Assembly (NCBI GenBank): GCA_017631795.1
Contig: JAGBSO010000035.1
Coordinates: forward strand, 1-64,000
Direction: 5' to 3'
From: Clostridia bacterium
GTDB lineage: Bacteria > Bacillota > Clostridia > Oscillospirales > Acutalibacteraceae
DNA length: 64,000 bases
Part shown: positions 8,728 through 15,438 of the stretch, one piece after another
Position numbering within the stretch: position 1 is the first letter of the stretch
Layout of the letters: each line of letters begins with the position of its first letter
Notes under the pieces: model-generated
The model's database searches: none
Seen by the model: the letters and a program-made list of their open reading frames with translations, nothing else
Told to the model about the DNA's origin: nothing
Made by a program: the position numbers and the translations under genes

Positions 8728-8752
8728 AAAAAATCCGGAGGAAAATTTTTAA

Positions 8753-9238
8753 ATGTTAAATGTTGGTGACATTGTTGAAGGCAAAGTAACCGGACTTACA
8801 GCGTTCGGTGCATTCGTGAAACTTGCAAGCGGAGAAATCGGTATGGTACATATCTCCGAAGTTGCATCATCCTATGTCAAGGATATCAAAGAGCACCTTA
8901 AAGAAGGACAGGATGTAAAGGTCAAGGTTCTTGCAATCAACGAAGCCGGGAAAATCAGTTTGTCCATCAAGCAGGCAGAGCCTAAGCCTGTTGAAACAAG
9001 AGAAAAAAGAGAATTCAAGGGCGAAAAGAACTTTGAAAAAAGACCTGCAAAGCCCAGAAGAAACAGTCCTCCCGTATGGCAGGGAAACCGTCAGGAAGAA
9101 AAGCCCCAGTCTTTTGAAGACATGATGGCAAAGTTCAAGCAGACAAGCGATGAACGTCAGGCGGGCATCAAAAAACCTGCAGAGTCACGCAGAAGCGGCG
9201 GCGGTGCAAGACGCAGCGGAAACAACAATAAATGGTAA
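8753..9238 (+). CDS. yabR: S1 domain RNA-binding protein (YabR-like)
   Basis: A 161-residue protein. One S1 domain spans residues 1-75 (VGDIVEGKVTGLTAFGAFVKL ... ISLSIKQAE), closely like the S1 domains of PNPase and ribosomal S1. A basic, low-complexity tail rich in Arg, Gly and Asn follows. YabR homologues bind RNA or the ribosome. It follows divIC and is closed by a terminator, ending the conserved cluster. Confidence 0.9.
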   Translation: MLNVGDIVEGKVTGLTAFGAFVKLASGEIGMVHISEVASSYVKDIKEHLKEGQDVKVKVLAINEAGKISLSIKQAEPKPVETREKREFKGEKNFEKRPAKPRRNSPPVWQGNRQEEKPQSFEDMMAKFKQTSDERQAGIKKPAESRRSGGGARRSGNNNKW

Positions 9239-9246
9239 TATTTTAA

Positions 9247-9274
9247 GGGATTGAGAAATCAATCCCATTTTTTT
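9247..9274 (+). terminator. Intrinsic terminator after yabR
   Basis: GGGATTG-AGAAAT-CAATCCC, a perfect 7-bp stem, then ATTTTTTT. Confidence 0.9.
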
Positions 9275-9280
9275 AGTTTA

Positions 9281-9420
9281 AATTAGTAATTAGTAATGAT
9301 TAATGATTAATTGCGGAAAGGGTTACACCCCTTACCCCATTATAACGAATAGAGCGTCAGCGGAATAAGTGCGTAGCACTTCCGACATTATTCATTACTC
9401 ATTCATCATTTCTCATTTTT
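9281..9420. repeat. Heptamer-armed palindromic element B
   Basis: The left arm reads AATTAGT, AATTAGT, AATGATT, AATGATT (9281-9308). The right arm reads ATTATTC, ATTACTC, ATTCATC, ATTTCTC (about 9388-9415). Both are in perfect 7-nt phase and roughly inverse-complementary. The core has GGGTTACACCCCTTACCCC (also in element C) and the hairpin AAGTGC-GTA-GCACTT between GAGCGTCAGCGG and TTCCGAC. No ORF is carried. Confidence 0.8.
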
Positions 9421-9435
9421 ATCGGAGATAAAACA

Positions 9436-9993
9436 ATGGAATTTTTACATTCAGAGATTTTTATAAGAATAATGGGTATCATCGGACTCATTCTCGGTGT
9501 TGCCGCATTCCAGAGTAACAAGCACAAAGGCATTGTAATGGCGAAAATGGGCTCAGAGGCTGCATTCACAATTCAGTACTATCTGCTTGATGCCCCCACA
9601 GGCTCAATAATGAATCTTGTGGGAGTTGTCAGAAACTTCATTTTCTATAAGCTTGTTGAAAAAGAGAAATCAACCAAGGCTACGATGTGGATTTTCTGCG
9701 GAATTTATGTTGTTGCAGCAATCATCACATGGGAAGGTCCCGAATCACTTCTTCCTCTTATCGGAAAACTCTGCTCAACCGTTGCATACAGTATGAATAA
9801 CCCCAGAAATATCAGAATTATCAATATTCCCACTCTTTCAATGTGGATTGTTTACAACATAACATGCAGTGCATGGGAAGCACTTGCAGCTGATACGATA
9901 AGTCTTGTTTCGGTGCTTATCGCAATGGGCAGATTTGATATCGTTCCTTATTTCAAAAAGAAAAAAGATAATAGTAAGATGTTACAAAAATAA
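9436..9993 (+). CDS. YgjV family inner membrane protein
   Basis: A 185-residue membrane protein of about six hydrophobic segments. The family-like start IGLILGVAAFQSNKHKGIVMAKMGSEAAFTIQ and the repeat-like AFQSN/KMGSEAAF blocks match the YgjV (Imp-YgjV) family. Function is unknown in the family. It stands alone between repeat element B and the rpsO promoter, with a basic C-terminal tail. Confidence 0.75.
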   Translation: MEFLHSEIFIRIMGIIGLILGVAAFQSNKHKGIVMAKMGSEAAFTIQYYLLDAPTGSIMNLVGVVRNFIFYKLVEKEKSTKATMWIFCGIYVVAAIITWEGPESLLPLIGKLCSTVAYSMNNPRNIRIINIPTLSMWIVYNITCSAWEALAADTISLVSVLIAMGRFDIVPYFKKKKDNSKMLQK

Positions 9994-10038
9994 TTAATAA
10001 TAATTGTAAATATTGATCATAAATATAGCAAAAAATAT

Positions 10039-10067
10039 TTGACAAAATAAAATACATATGATATAAT
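10039..10067 (+). promoter_or_regulatory. rpsO promoter
   Basis: TTGACA (10039-10044), 17-nt spacer, TATAAT (10062-10067): full consensus on both boxes, as expected for a ribosomal protein gene. Confidence 0.9.
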
Positions 10068-10073
10068 GTTGAA

Positions 10074-10166
10074 GCTGCCGAATTCACGGAGTATGGAGTA
10101 AACTCAAAGAGTGATCACCTGCCTTACTCTGAGATATCGGTAAATATATAATGAGGTGAAAAAACA
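10074..10166 (+). promoter_or_regulatory. Structured rpsO 5' leader, candidate S15 autoregulatory site
   Basis: The roughly 90-nt leader between the consensus promoter and rpsO contains mutually exclusive pairing options: GAGTAAACTC and AGAGTGATC...TTACTCT. S15 represses its own mRNA in many bacteria through lineage-specific leader structures. The pairing was inferred by eye, not folded. Confidence 0.5.
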
Positions 10167-10430
10167 ATGACACAGGCAGAAAAGACAGCAATCATCGCTG
10201 AGTACGCTACACACGAAGGCGACACAGGTTCTCCCGAAGTACAGATCGCAGTTCTCACAAAGAGAATCAACGACCTTACAGAGCATCTTAAGGAGCACAA
10301 GAAAGACCATCATTCAAGACGTGGTCTTCTCAAGATGGTTGGTCACAGAAGAAACCTTCTTGCATACCTTCAGAAGACAGATATTGAAAGATATCGTTCA
10401 ATCGTTGCAAGACTCGGTCTTCGTAAGTAA
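10167..10430 (+). CDS. rpsO: 30S ribosomal protein S15
   Basis: An 87-residue primary 16S rRNA-binding protein of the small-subunit platform. The signature [17 protein letters not shown] is followed by the [21 protein letters not shown] block. It is full length and C-rich at third positions, like other highly expressed genes here. It is followed by a terminator and then pnp, the classic rpsO-pnp pair. Confidence 0.98.
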   Translation: MTQAEKTAIIAEYATHEGDTGSPEVQIAVLTKRINDLTEHLKEHKKDHHSRRGLLKMVGHRRNLLAYLQKTDIERYRSIVARLGLRK

Positions 10431-10442
10431 TTTCGGAAAACA

Positions 10443-10479
10443 GGGCGGCAGACATTTATTTTGTTTGCCGTCCATTTTT
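10443..10479 (+). terminator. Terminator between rpsO and pnp
   Basis: GGGCGGCAGACA pairs with TGTTTGCCGTCC (one G-T and one mismatch type pair) around an AT loop, followed by ATTTTT. Confidence 0.85.
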
Positions 10480-10480
10480 C

Positions 10481-10581
10481 AATAATGTACAATGTTGTGC
10501 GGTTAAGCTTCATCGTATTTTAATGTATAATGTACAATTCAATTTGTATGAATTTCGTATGTATTGAATTGTACATTAACA
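10481..10581. repeat. Heptamer-phased inverted repeat D
   Basis: TAATGTA, TAATGTA, CAATTCA (from about 10520) are mirrored by ATTGAATTGTACATTA (to about 10579). The loop is about 20 nt and is unrelated to the core of elements A-C. AATAATG, TACAATG precede it. The stem AATGTACAATTCAAT/ATTGAATTGTACATT is perfect over 15 bp. It sits in the rpsO-pnp spacer, so its RNA would be in the pnp 5' leader if transcription reads through. Confidence 0.6.
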
Positions 10582-10627
10582 GCGGGAGAGCTGACCGGAC
10601 ATAAAAAATCAAAAAGGAGATTTTAAA

Positions 10628-12811
10628 ATGTTTACAGATTTCAGAGTATTTGAAACTGAACTTGCAGGCAGACCTCTTAAGGTTGAAGTCGGCAAGATGG
10701 CTCAGCTCGCAGCAGGTTCATGTCTTGTCCGTTACGGCGAAACAGAAGTTCTCTGCTCAGTAACAATGGCAGACAAGCCCCGTGAAGGCGTAGATTTCTT
10801 CCCCATGTCAGTCGACTTCGAAGAAAAGCTCTACTCAGTAGGTAAGATTCCCGGTTCATTCCAGAGAAGAGAAGGCAAGGCAAGAGAAAAGGCTACTCTT
10901 GCATCTCGTGTTATCGACAGACCCATCCGTCCTCTTTTCCCCAAGGATATGAGAAACGATGTAGGTATCGTTGCAACTGTTATGTCAGTTGACCCCGATT
11001 GCTCACCCGAAATCACAGCTATGATCGGTGTTTCAATCGCTCTTTCAATTTCACAGATCCCCTGGGACGGCCCCGTATCAAGCGTTTCTCTCGGTCTTGT
11101 TGACGGCGAATTCGTTATCAACCCCACAGTTGAACAGAGAGAAAAGACTCAGATGACAGTTACTGTTGCTTCAACAGCAGACCTCGTTGCTATGATCGAA
11201 GCAGGTGCAAACGAAATTTCAGACGAAGTTATGTTTGACGGTATCATGTATGCTCATTCAGTTAACCAGCAGGTTGTTGAATTCATCAAGGGCATTCAGG
11301 CAGAAGTTGGTAAGCCCAAGGTTGACTTCCCCTCAAACGATCCTTCAGAAGAACTCTTCGAAGCAATCAAGGCATTCGCAATTGACGATGTCAAGTTCGC
11401 TCTTGACACAGACGATAAGAGAATCCGTGACGAAAGACTTCTTCCCATCTACGAAAAAGTTCACGCAGAATTTGATGAAAAGTATCCTGAAGAAGCAGAC
11501 AAGATTGACGATTGTATGTACAAGCTTCAGAAGTTCATCGTTCGTCGTTGGCTCCTTGACGAAAACAAGCGTGTAGACGGCAGAGGCATCAACGATATGC
11601 GTCCTCTCGATGCACAGGTTGACCTTCTTTCAAGAGTACACGGTTCAGGTATGTTCACAAGAGGTCAGACTCAGGTTCTTACTGTTGCAACTCTCGGTTC
11701 AGCAAGAGATGCTCAGCTTCTCGACGGTATCGATGAAGAAGAATCAAAGAGATACATCCATCACTATAACTTCCCCTCATATTCAGTTGGTGAAACAAAG
11801 CCCTCAAGAGGCCCCGGCAGAAGAGAAATCGGCCACGGTGCACTTGCAGAAAGAGCTCTTGTTCCCGTTATTCCTTCAATGGAAGAATTCCCCTACACAA
11901 TCAGACTTGTTTCAGAAGTTCTTTCATCAAACGGTTCAACATCACAGGCTTCAGTATGTGGTTCAACTCTTGCTCTTATGGCAGCAGGTGTACCCATCAA
12001 GGCTCCCGTTGCAGGTATTTCATGCGGTCTTATCACAGAAGGCGACCGTTTCATGACAATGGTTGATATCCAGGGTCTTGAAGACTTCTTCGGCGATATG
12101 GACTTCAAGGTTGCAGGTACAAAGAACGGTATCACAGCAATCCAGATGGACCTCAAGGTTCACGGTCTTACTCCCGAAATCATCAAGGAAGCTCTCCGGA
12201 AGACACACGATGCAAGAAATCACATCATCGACAACGTAATGCTTCCTTGTATTGCAGAACCCAGAACAGAACTTTCAAAGTATGCTCCCAAGCTTCTTTC
12301 AACAAAGATCGATGTTGATAAGATCGGTGATGTTATCGGTAAGCAGGGTAAGGTTATTCAGAAGATCTGTGCAGAATGCAACTGTAAGGTTGACGTTGAA
12401 GAAGACGGTTCAATCTTTGTTACAGCACAGGATATCGAAGATGCAAGACGTGCTCTTGATATCATCGAAACAATCGCTAAGGATCCCGAAGAAGGCGCAA
12501 TCTACAAGGGTGTTGTTACAAGACTTATGTCATTCGGCGCATTCGTAGAAATCGCTCCCGGTAAAGAAGGTATGGTTCACATCAGCCAGCTTGACGTCAA
12601 GAGAACAGAAAAGGTTGAAGACGTTGTCAATGTTGGTGACGAAATCATCGTTAAGGTTCTTCCCGTTGACGATCAGGGCAGACTTAACCTTTCAAGAAGA
12701 GAAGCTCTTATTGAAGTTGAAGGTCTTGTACCCGAAAATGATCCCGCACAGGACAGAAAACCCAGAAGAGATTTCAAGGGTAACAGAAAACCCAGAAATA
12801 ACAATAACTGA
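10628..12811 (+). CDS. pnp: Polynucleotide phosphorylase
   Basis: A 727-residue phosphorolytic 3'-5' exoribonuclease and RNA degradosome component. It has two RNase PH domains: the first begins KVEVGKMAQLAAGSCLVRYGETEVL, the second has VHGSGMFTRGQTQVL, and GSTSQASVCGSTLALM is the active-site region. A KH domain follows (IDVDKIGDVIGKQGKVIQKI), then a C-terminal S1 domain (GVVTRLMSFGAFVEI). The length is normal. AAAAGGAG precedes the ATG. It is followed by a bidirectional terminator. Confidence 0.98.
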   Translation: MFTDFRVFETELAGRPLKVEVGKMAQLAAGSCLVRYGETEVLCSVTMADKPREGVDFFPMSVDFEEKLYSVGKIPGSFQRREGKAREKATLASRVIDRPIRPLFPKDMRNDVGIVATVMSVDPDCSPEITAMIGVSIALSISQIPWDGPVSSVSLGLVDGEFVINPTVEQREKTQMTVTVASTADLVAMIEAGANEISDEVMFDGIMYAHSVNQQVVEFIKGIQAEVGKPKVDFPSNDPSEELFEAIKAFAIDDVKFALDTDDKRIRDERLLPIYEKVHAEFDEKYPEEADKIDDCMYKLQKFIVRRWLLDENKRVDGRGINDMRPLDAQVDLLSRVHGSGMFTRGQTQVLTVATLGSARDAQLLDGIDEEESKRYIHHYNFPSYSVGETKPSRGPGRREIGHGALAERALVPVIPSMEEFPYTIRLVSEVLSSNGSTSQASVCGSTLALMAAGVPIKAPVAGISCGLITEGDRFMTMVDIQGLEDFFGDMDFKVAGTKNGITAIQMDLKVHGLTPEIIKEALRKTHDARNHIIDNVMLPCIAEPRTELSKYAPKLLSTKIDVDKIGDVIGKQGKVIQKICAECNCKVDVEEDGSIFVTAQDIEDARRALDIIETIAKDPEEGAIYKGVVTRLMSFGAFVEIAPGKEGMVHISQLDVKRTEKVEDVVNVGDEIIVKVLPVDDQGRLNLSRREALIEVEGLVPENDPAQDRKPRRDFKGNRKPRNNNN

Positions 12812-12821
12812 TAAAAAAATT

Positions 12822-12855
12822 ACTGCACCAATTTAATTTGGTGCAGTTTCTTTTT
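12822..12855. terminator. Bidirectional terminator between pnp and XRE gene
   Basis: ACTGCACCAA-ATTAAT-TTGGTGCAGT is a near-perfect palindrome preceded by AAAAAAATT and followed by TTCTTTTTTT. It serves the convergent pnp (+) and XRE (-) genes. Confidence 0.88.
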
Positions 12856-13083
12856 TTACTTTCTGAATTCAAAAAATTTATTAACAGGCACATCCAGCAG
12901 GTCTGCCATATCAAACAGCAGATCGAGCGAAATTCCCGATGTCGCAAGCTCAACTTTGCTGACGGTTGTTCTGTCAATATCAAGAGCTTCTGCAAATTGC
13001 TCCTGAGTGAAGCCGTGCAGTTTTCTGTAATATGCGATGTTAAGCCCAAGGAGTCTGTATTTTTCTTTTTGTTCAATCTTCAT
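12856..13083 (-). CDS. XRE-family helix-turn-helix regulator
   Basis: A 75-residue single-domain repressor-like protein. The HTH is LGLNIAYYRKLHGFTQEQFAEAL-DIDRTTVSKVE (residues about 12-45), followed by the normal ISLDLLFDMADLLDVPVNKFF tail. The start at 13083 is chosen for GGTGAT six nt upstream; ATG 13094 and 13104 are alternatives. It diverges from the candidate small RNA and the cohesin-LRR gene, which it might regulate. Confidence 0.8.
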   Translation of the reverse strand: MKIEQKEKYRLLGLNIAYYRKLHGFTQEQFAEALDIDRTTVSKVELATSGISLDLLFDMADLLDVPVNKFFEFRK

Positions 13084-13153
13084 TTTTATCACCATAAAAA
13101 TCATATATGATTATTGTTTGTCTTGACAGAGAATAAAATACATAAAATTATGC

Positions 13154-13182
13154 TTGACATTCTACAAATGATGTGTTAATAT
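13154..13182 (+). promoter_or_regulatory. Promoter of a candidate small RNA
   Basis: TTGACA (13154-13159), 17-nt spacer, TAATAT (13177-13182). No start codon with a ribosome site follows before the terminator-like hairpin at 13236-13284. Confidence 0.65.
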
Positions 13183-13189
13183 CATAATC

Positions 13190-13285
13190 AGAAAACAGAT
13201 TGCCGGTTTTAGCTTTCTGAAGGAGTATTTATATAAGCAGAAAGCAGTGTCAGGTGTAAAAACGGCACTGCTTTTCTGTTTATAT
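13190..13285 (+). ncRNA. Candidate ~95-nt small RNA or attenuator
   Basis: Predicted start is just after the TTGACA promoter. The transcript can form a first hairpin closed by CAGAAA/TTTCTG and a strong second one, GCAGAAAGCAGTG paired with CACTGCTTTTCTG, followed by a U-rich run. A GAAGGAG between them has no ATG after it. A separate promoter for the next gene begins at 13287, right at the end, which favours an independent RNA over a leader. Confidence 0.45.
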
Positions 13286-13286
13286 A

Positions 13287-13315
13287 TTGAAATGTTCATA
13301 TTTCCGTGTTAGAAT
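13287..13315 (+). promoter_or_regulatory. Promoter of cohesin-LRR-dockerin gene
   Basis: TTGAAA (13287-13292), 17-nt spacer, TAGAAT (13310-13315). The start codon is 20 nt further on with AAGGAGG. Confidence 0.65.
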
Positions 13316-13335
13316 AAAATCAAGGAGGTATTTTT

Positions 13336-14796
13336 ATGAATAAAAATGTTAAAAAATTCTTTTCAGTTTTTCTCAGTGTGATTATGATTTTTTCATTATT
13401 CACAGTGACAACTTTTGCGGAAGACACAAAAACATCAATTGAAGCTTCACTTGCAGAAGATATTGTTCATGCGAATGAACCATTTTTTATCTGCATATCT
13501 GTGAAAAATGCAACAGACCTGCATTCAATGGACTGTGATATCAGATACAGTGGTGAACATCTGGAGTTTATTGATTTTGCAGAAAGTGCGTATGCTCCCG
13601 GTATGTGTAATTATAACTATTGGGATGTCGGTCACGCACAGTTTGATATTACTTGTGCTGATGGTAATTTTACAGGAGATTCTGAAATAATTTTTGCCAA
13701 ATTCAAAGCAGATTCTGATGGTGAATACACTATAAATATCAATGTGAATTCATGGCAGGGCAAAAATCAGCCTGAAAATATAACTTTTACATTTTATGTT
13801 GGTGATACCGATAATACAACTGAACATGCAGGATTTACATATAAAGTTACAGAAAACGGGGTTGTTGTCACAAGCAATGATGAAAAAACAACAGGTAATA
13901 TTGTTATTCCGTCTGAAATTGACGGGTTGCCCGTTATCGCAATCGGCAAGGAAGAGTTTTTCGGATTCAGCAATGTTACTTCAATAACTATTCCTGCAAC
14001 TGTTACAGATATTGATCTTTCTACTTTTTCAACTTGTTCAGAACTTGAAAAATTCATAGTAGATGAAAATAATCAGTATTATTCAAGTGATGCACACGGT
14101 GTGCTTTTCAATAAAGACAAGAGTGAACTGATAAGATATCCTGAAGGCAGTTCAGCTCAAAAATATTCTATCCCCAATGGTGTTTCTGTTATCTGCGAAT
14201 CAGCATTTGCCCGTGCAAAAAAGCTGAAATCAATCAAGATTCCTGCAACAGTCACAACTATTGAAGCTGCAGCTTTTCTTGCCACATGGAATCTGGAAAG
14301 CATTGTTATTCCTGACAGTGTGACAAAACTTGCAGGAAACACTTTTTCTAACAGCGGAATAAAATCTGCTGTTCTTCCGACAGGCATAAATACAATCGAA
14401 ACTCGTTTGTTTGATAAATGCACTAAGCTTGAAAGTGTTGTTATTCCTGTAAACATAACAAAAATTGATGATTTTGCTTTTTCAATGTGTGACAATCTTA
14501 AAGATGTTTACTACACAGGCAGTCAGGAAGACTGGAATAAGATAACAGTATCTGATGCTGAGAATTTCCCGTTGGAAAATGCTCAGATTCATTTTAATTA
14601 TGATGGTGTTGTGTTGTTTGATGTCAACGGTGACGGTAATATAAGTGCGAGTGATGCAAGACTTGCGCTCAGAGCATCAGCAAAACTTGAAGTGCTTGAA
14701 GGAAACCGTTTCACAGCGGCAGATGTTGACAAAAACGGAAAAATCACCGCTGCCGATGCAAGACTTATTCTCAGAAAATCTGCAAAACTTGATTAA
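13336..14796 (+). CDS. Secreted cohesin-like / BspA-LRR / dockerin protein
   Basis: A 486-residue exported modular protein. Residues 1-29 are a signal peptide (VKKFFSVFLSVIMIFSLF core). Residues about 33-155 form a cohesin-like beta sandwich (FFICISVKNATDLHSMDCDIRYSG; DSEIIFAKFKAD). Residues about 160-420 are BspA-type LRR_5 repeats with cores such as SITIPATVTDI and SIKIPATVTTI. The last 60 residues are a type I dockerin with two calcium loops, DVNGDGNISASDARLAL and DVDKNGKITAADARLIL. Cohesin plus dockerin suggests an adaptor in a surface or cellulosome-like assembly. Ligands of the LRR region are unknown. Confidence 0.82.
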   Translation: MNKNVKKFFSVFLSVIMIFSLFTVTTFAEDTKTSIEASLAEDIVHANEPFFICISVKNATDLHSMDCDIRYSGEHLEFIDFAESAYAPGMCNYNYWDVGHAQFDITCADGNFTGDSEIIFAKFKADSDGEYTININVNSWQGKNQPENITFTFYVGDTDNTTEHAGFTYKVTENGVVVTSNDEKTTGNIVIPSEIDGLPVIAIGKEEFFGFSNVTSITIPATVTDIDLSTFSTCSELEKFIVDENNQYYSSDAHGVLFNKDKSELIRYPEGSSAQKYSIPNGVSVICESAFARAKKLKSIKIPATVTTIEAAAFLATWNLESIVIPDSVTKLAGNTFSNSGIKSAVLPTGINTIETRLFDKCTKLESVVIPVNITKIDDFAFSMCDNLKDVYYTGSQEDWNKITVSDAENFPLENAQIHFNYDGVVLFDVNGDGNISASDARLALRASAKLEVLEGNRFTAADVDKNGKITAADARLILRKSAKLD

Positions 14797-14806
14797 TTAA
14801 TATCAT

Positions 14807-14839
14807 GCTCCGAAGAAGCAACTTCGGAGCTGTTTTTTT
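14807..14839 (+). terminator. Intrinsic terminator after cohesin-LRR gene
   Basis: GCTCCGAAG-AAGCAA-CTTCGGAGC, perfect 9-bp stem, then TGTTTTTTT. Confidence 0.92.
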
Positions 14840-14873
14840 GCATATTAACCACAACTTACAATGCAATAAACTA

Positions 14874-14902
14874 TTGAAAAATGATATTTATTGTGTTATA
14901 AT
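14874..14902 (+). promoter_or_regulatory. Promoter of the NuoE/NuoF/NfnB-like operon
   Basis: TTGAAA (14874-14879), 17-nt spacer, TATAAT (14897-14902), about 38 nt upstream of the first start codon. Confidence 0.8.
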
Positions 14903-14940
14903 CACTTTTATGAATTTTTTTGTATACAGGAGGCATTTTT

Positions 14941-15438
14941 ATGTGTCAGTGCAACTGTAACGGTCCGAAAAGCGACCTTTCATTGCTTGAATCCGTTCTT
15001 GAAGAATACGGCGGTGCTGCAAGCAATCTTATAACAATACTCCAGAAAGCTCAGATCATTTACGGTTATCTGCCAAAGGATGTTATGTATCATATTGCTG
15101 AAAATGTTGGTGTAACACCTGCAGAAGTTATGGGTGTTGCAACTTTCTATTCTCAGTTCAGACTCACACCCATAGGTAAGTATCTTATTATGTCATGTCA
15201 GGGTACTGCTTGTCATGTAAACGGCAGCGAAAGAGTTCTGAATGCAATTTCGGATTATCTCGGAATCGGAAACGGAGAAACAACAAAAGACGGTCTCTTT
15301 ACACTTGAAGAAGTTGCATGTCTCGGTTGTTGTTCACTTGCTCCCGTTATTATGATAAACGGTGAAGCATACGGAAATCTCACACCCGATTCTGCTGTTG
15401 AAGTAATTAAAAATATTCAGAAAGAGGAGGGTAAATAA
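14941..15438 (+). CDS. NuoE/HydC-like [2Fe-2S] subunit
   Basis: A 165-residue thioredoxin-like ferredoxin subunit. The four cluster cysteines are in SCQGTACHVNGS and CLGCCSLAPV. The N-terminal helical part (LPKDVMYHIAENVGVTPAEVMGVATFYSQF) is typical of NuoE, HydC and related subunits. Start ATG 14941 has AGGAGG upstream; the frame opens earlier at 14920. It overlaps the next gene by 1 nt (TAATG). It should pass electrons to the NuoF-like flavoprotein. Confidence 0.92.
   Translation: MCQCNCNGPKSDLSLLESVLEEYGGAASNLITILQKAQIIYGYLPKDVMYHIAENVGVTPAEVMGVATFYSQFRLTPIGKYLIMSCQGTACHVNGSERVLNAISDYLGIGNGETTKDGLFTLEEVACLGCCSLAPVIMINGEAYGNLTPDSAVEVIKNIQKEEGK

Noticed and set aside
9281..9420. The tandem 7-nt units as a CRISPR array or minisatellite
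   Set aside because: Units are only 7 nt, without spacers, and occur as paired inverted arms around a core rather than as repeat-spacer units.
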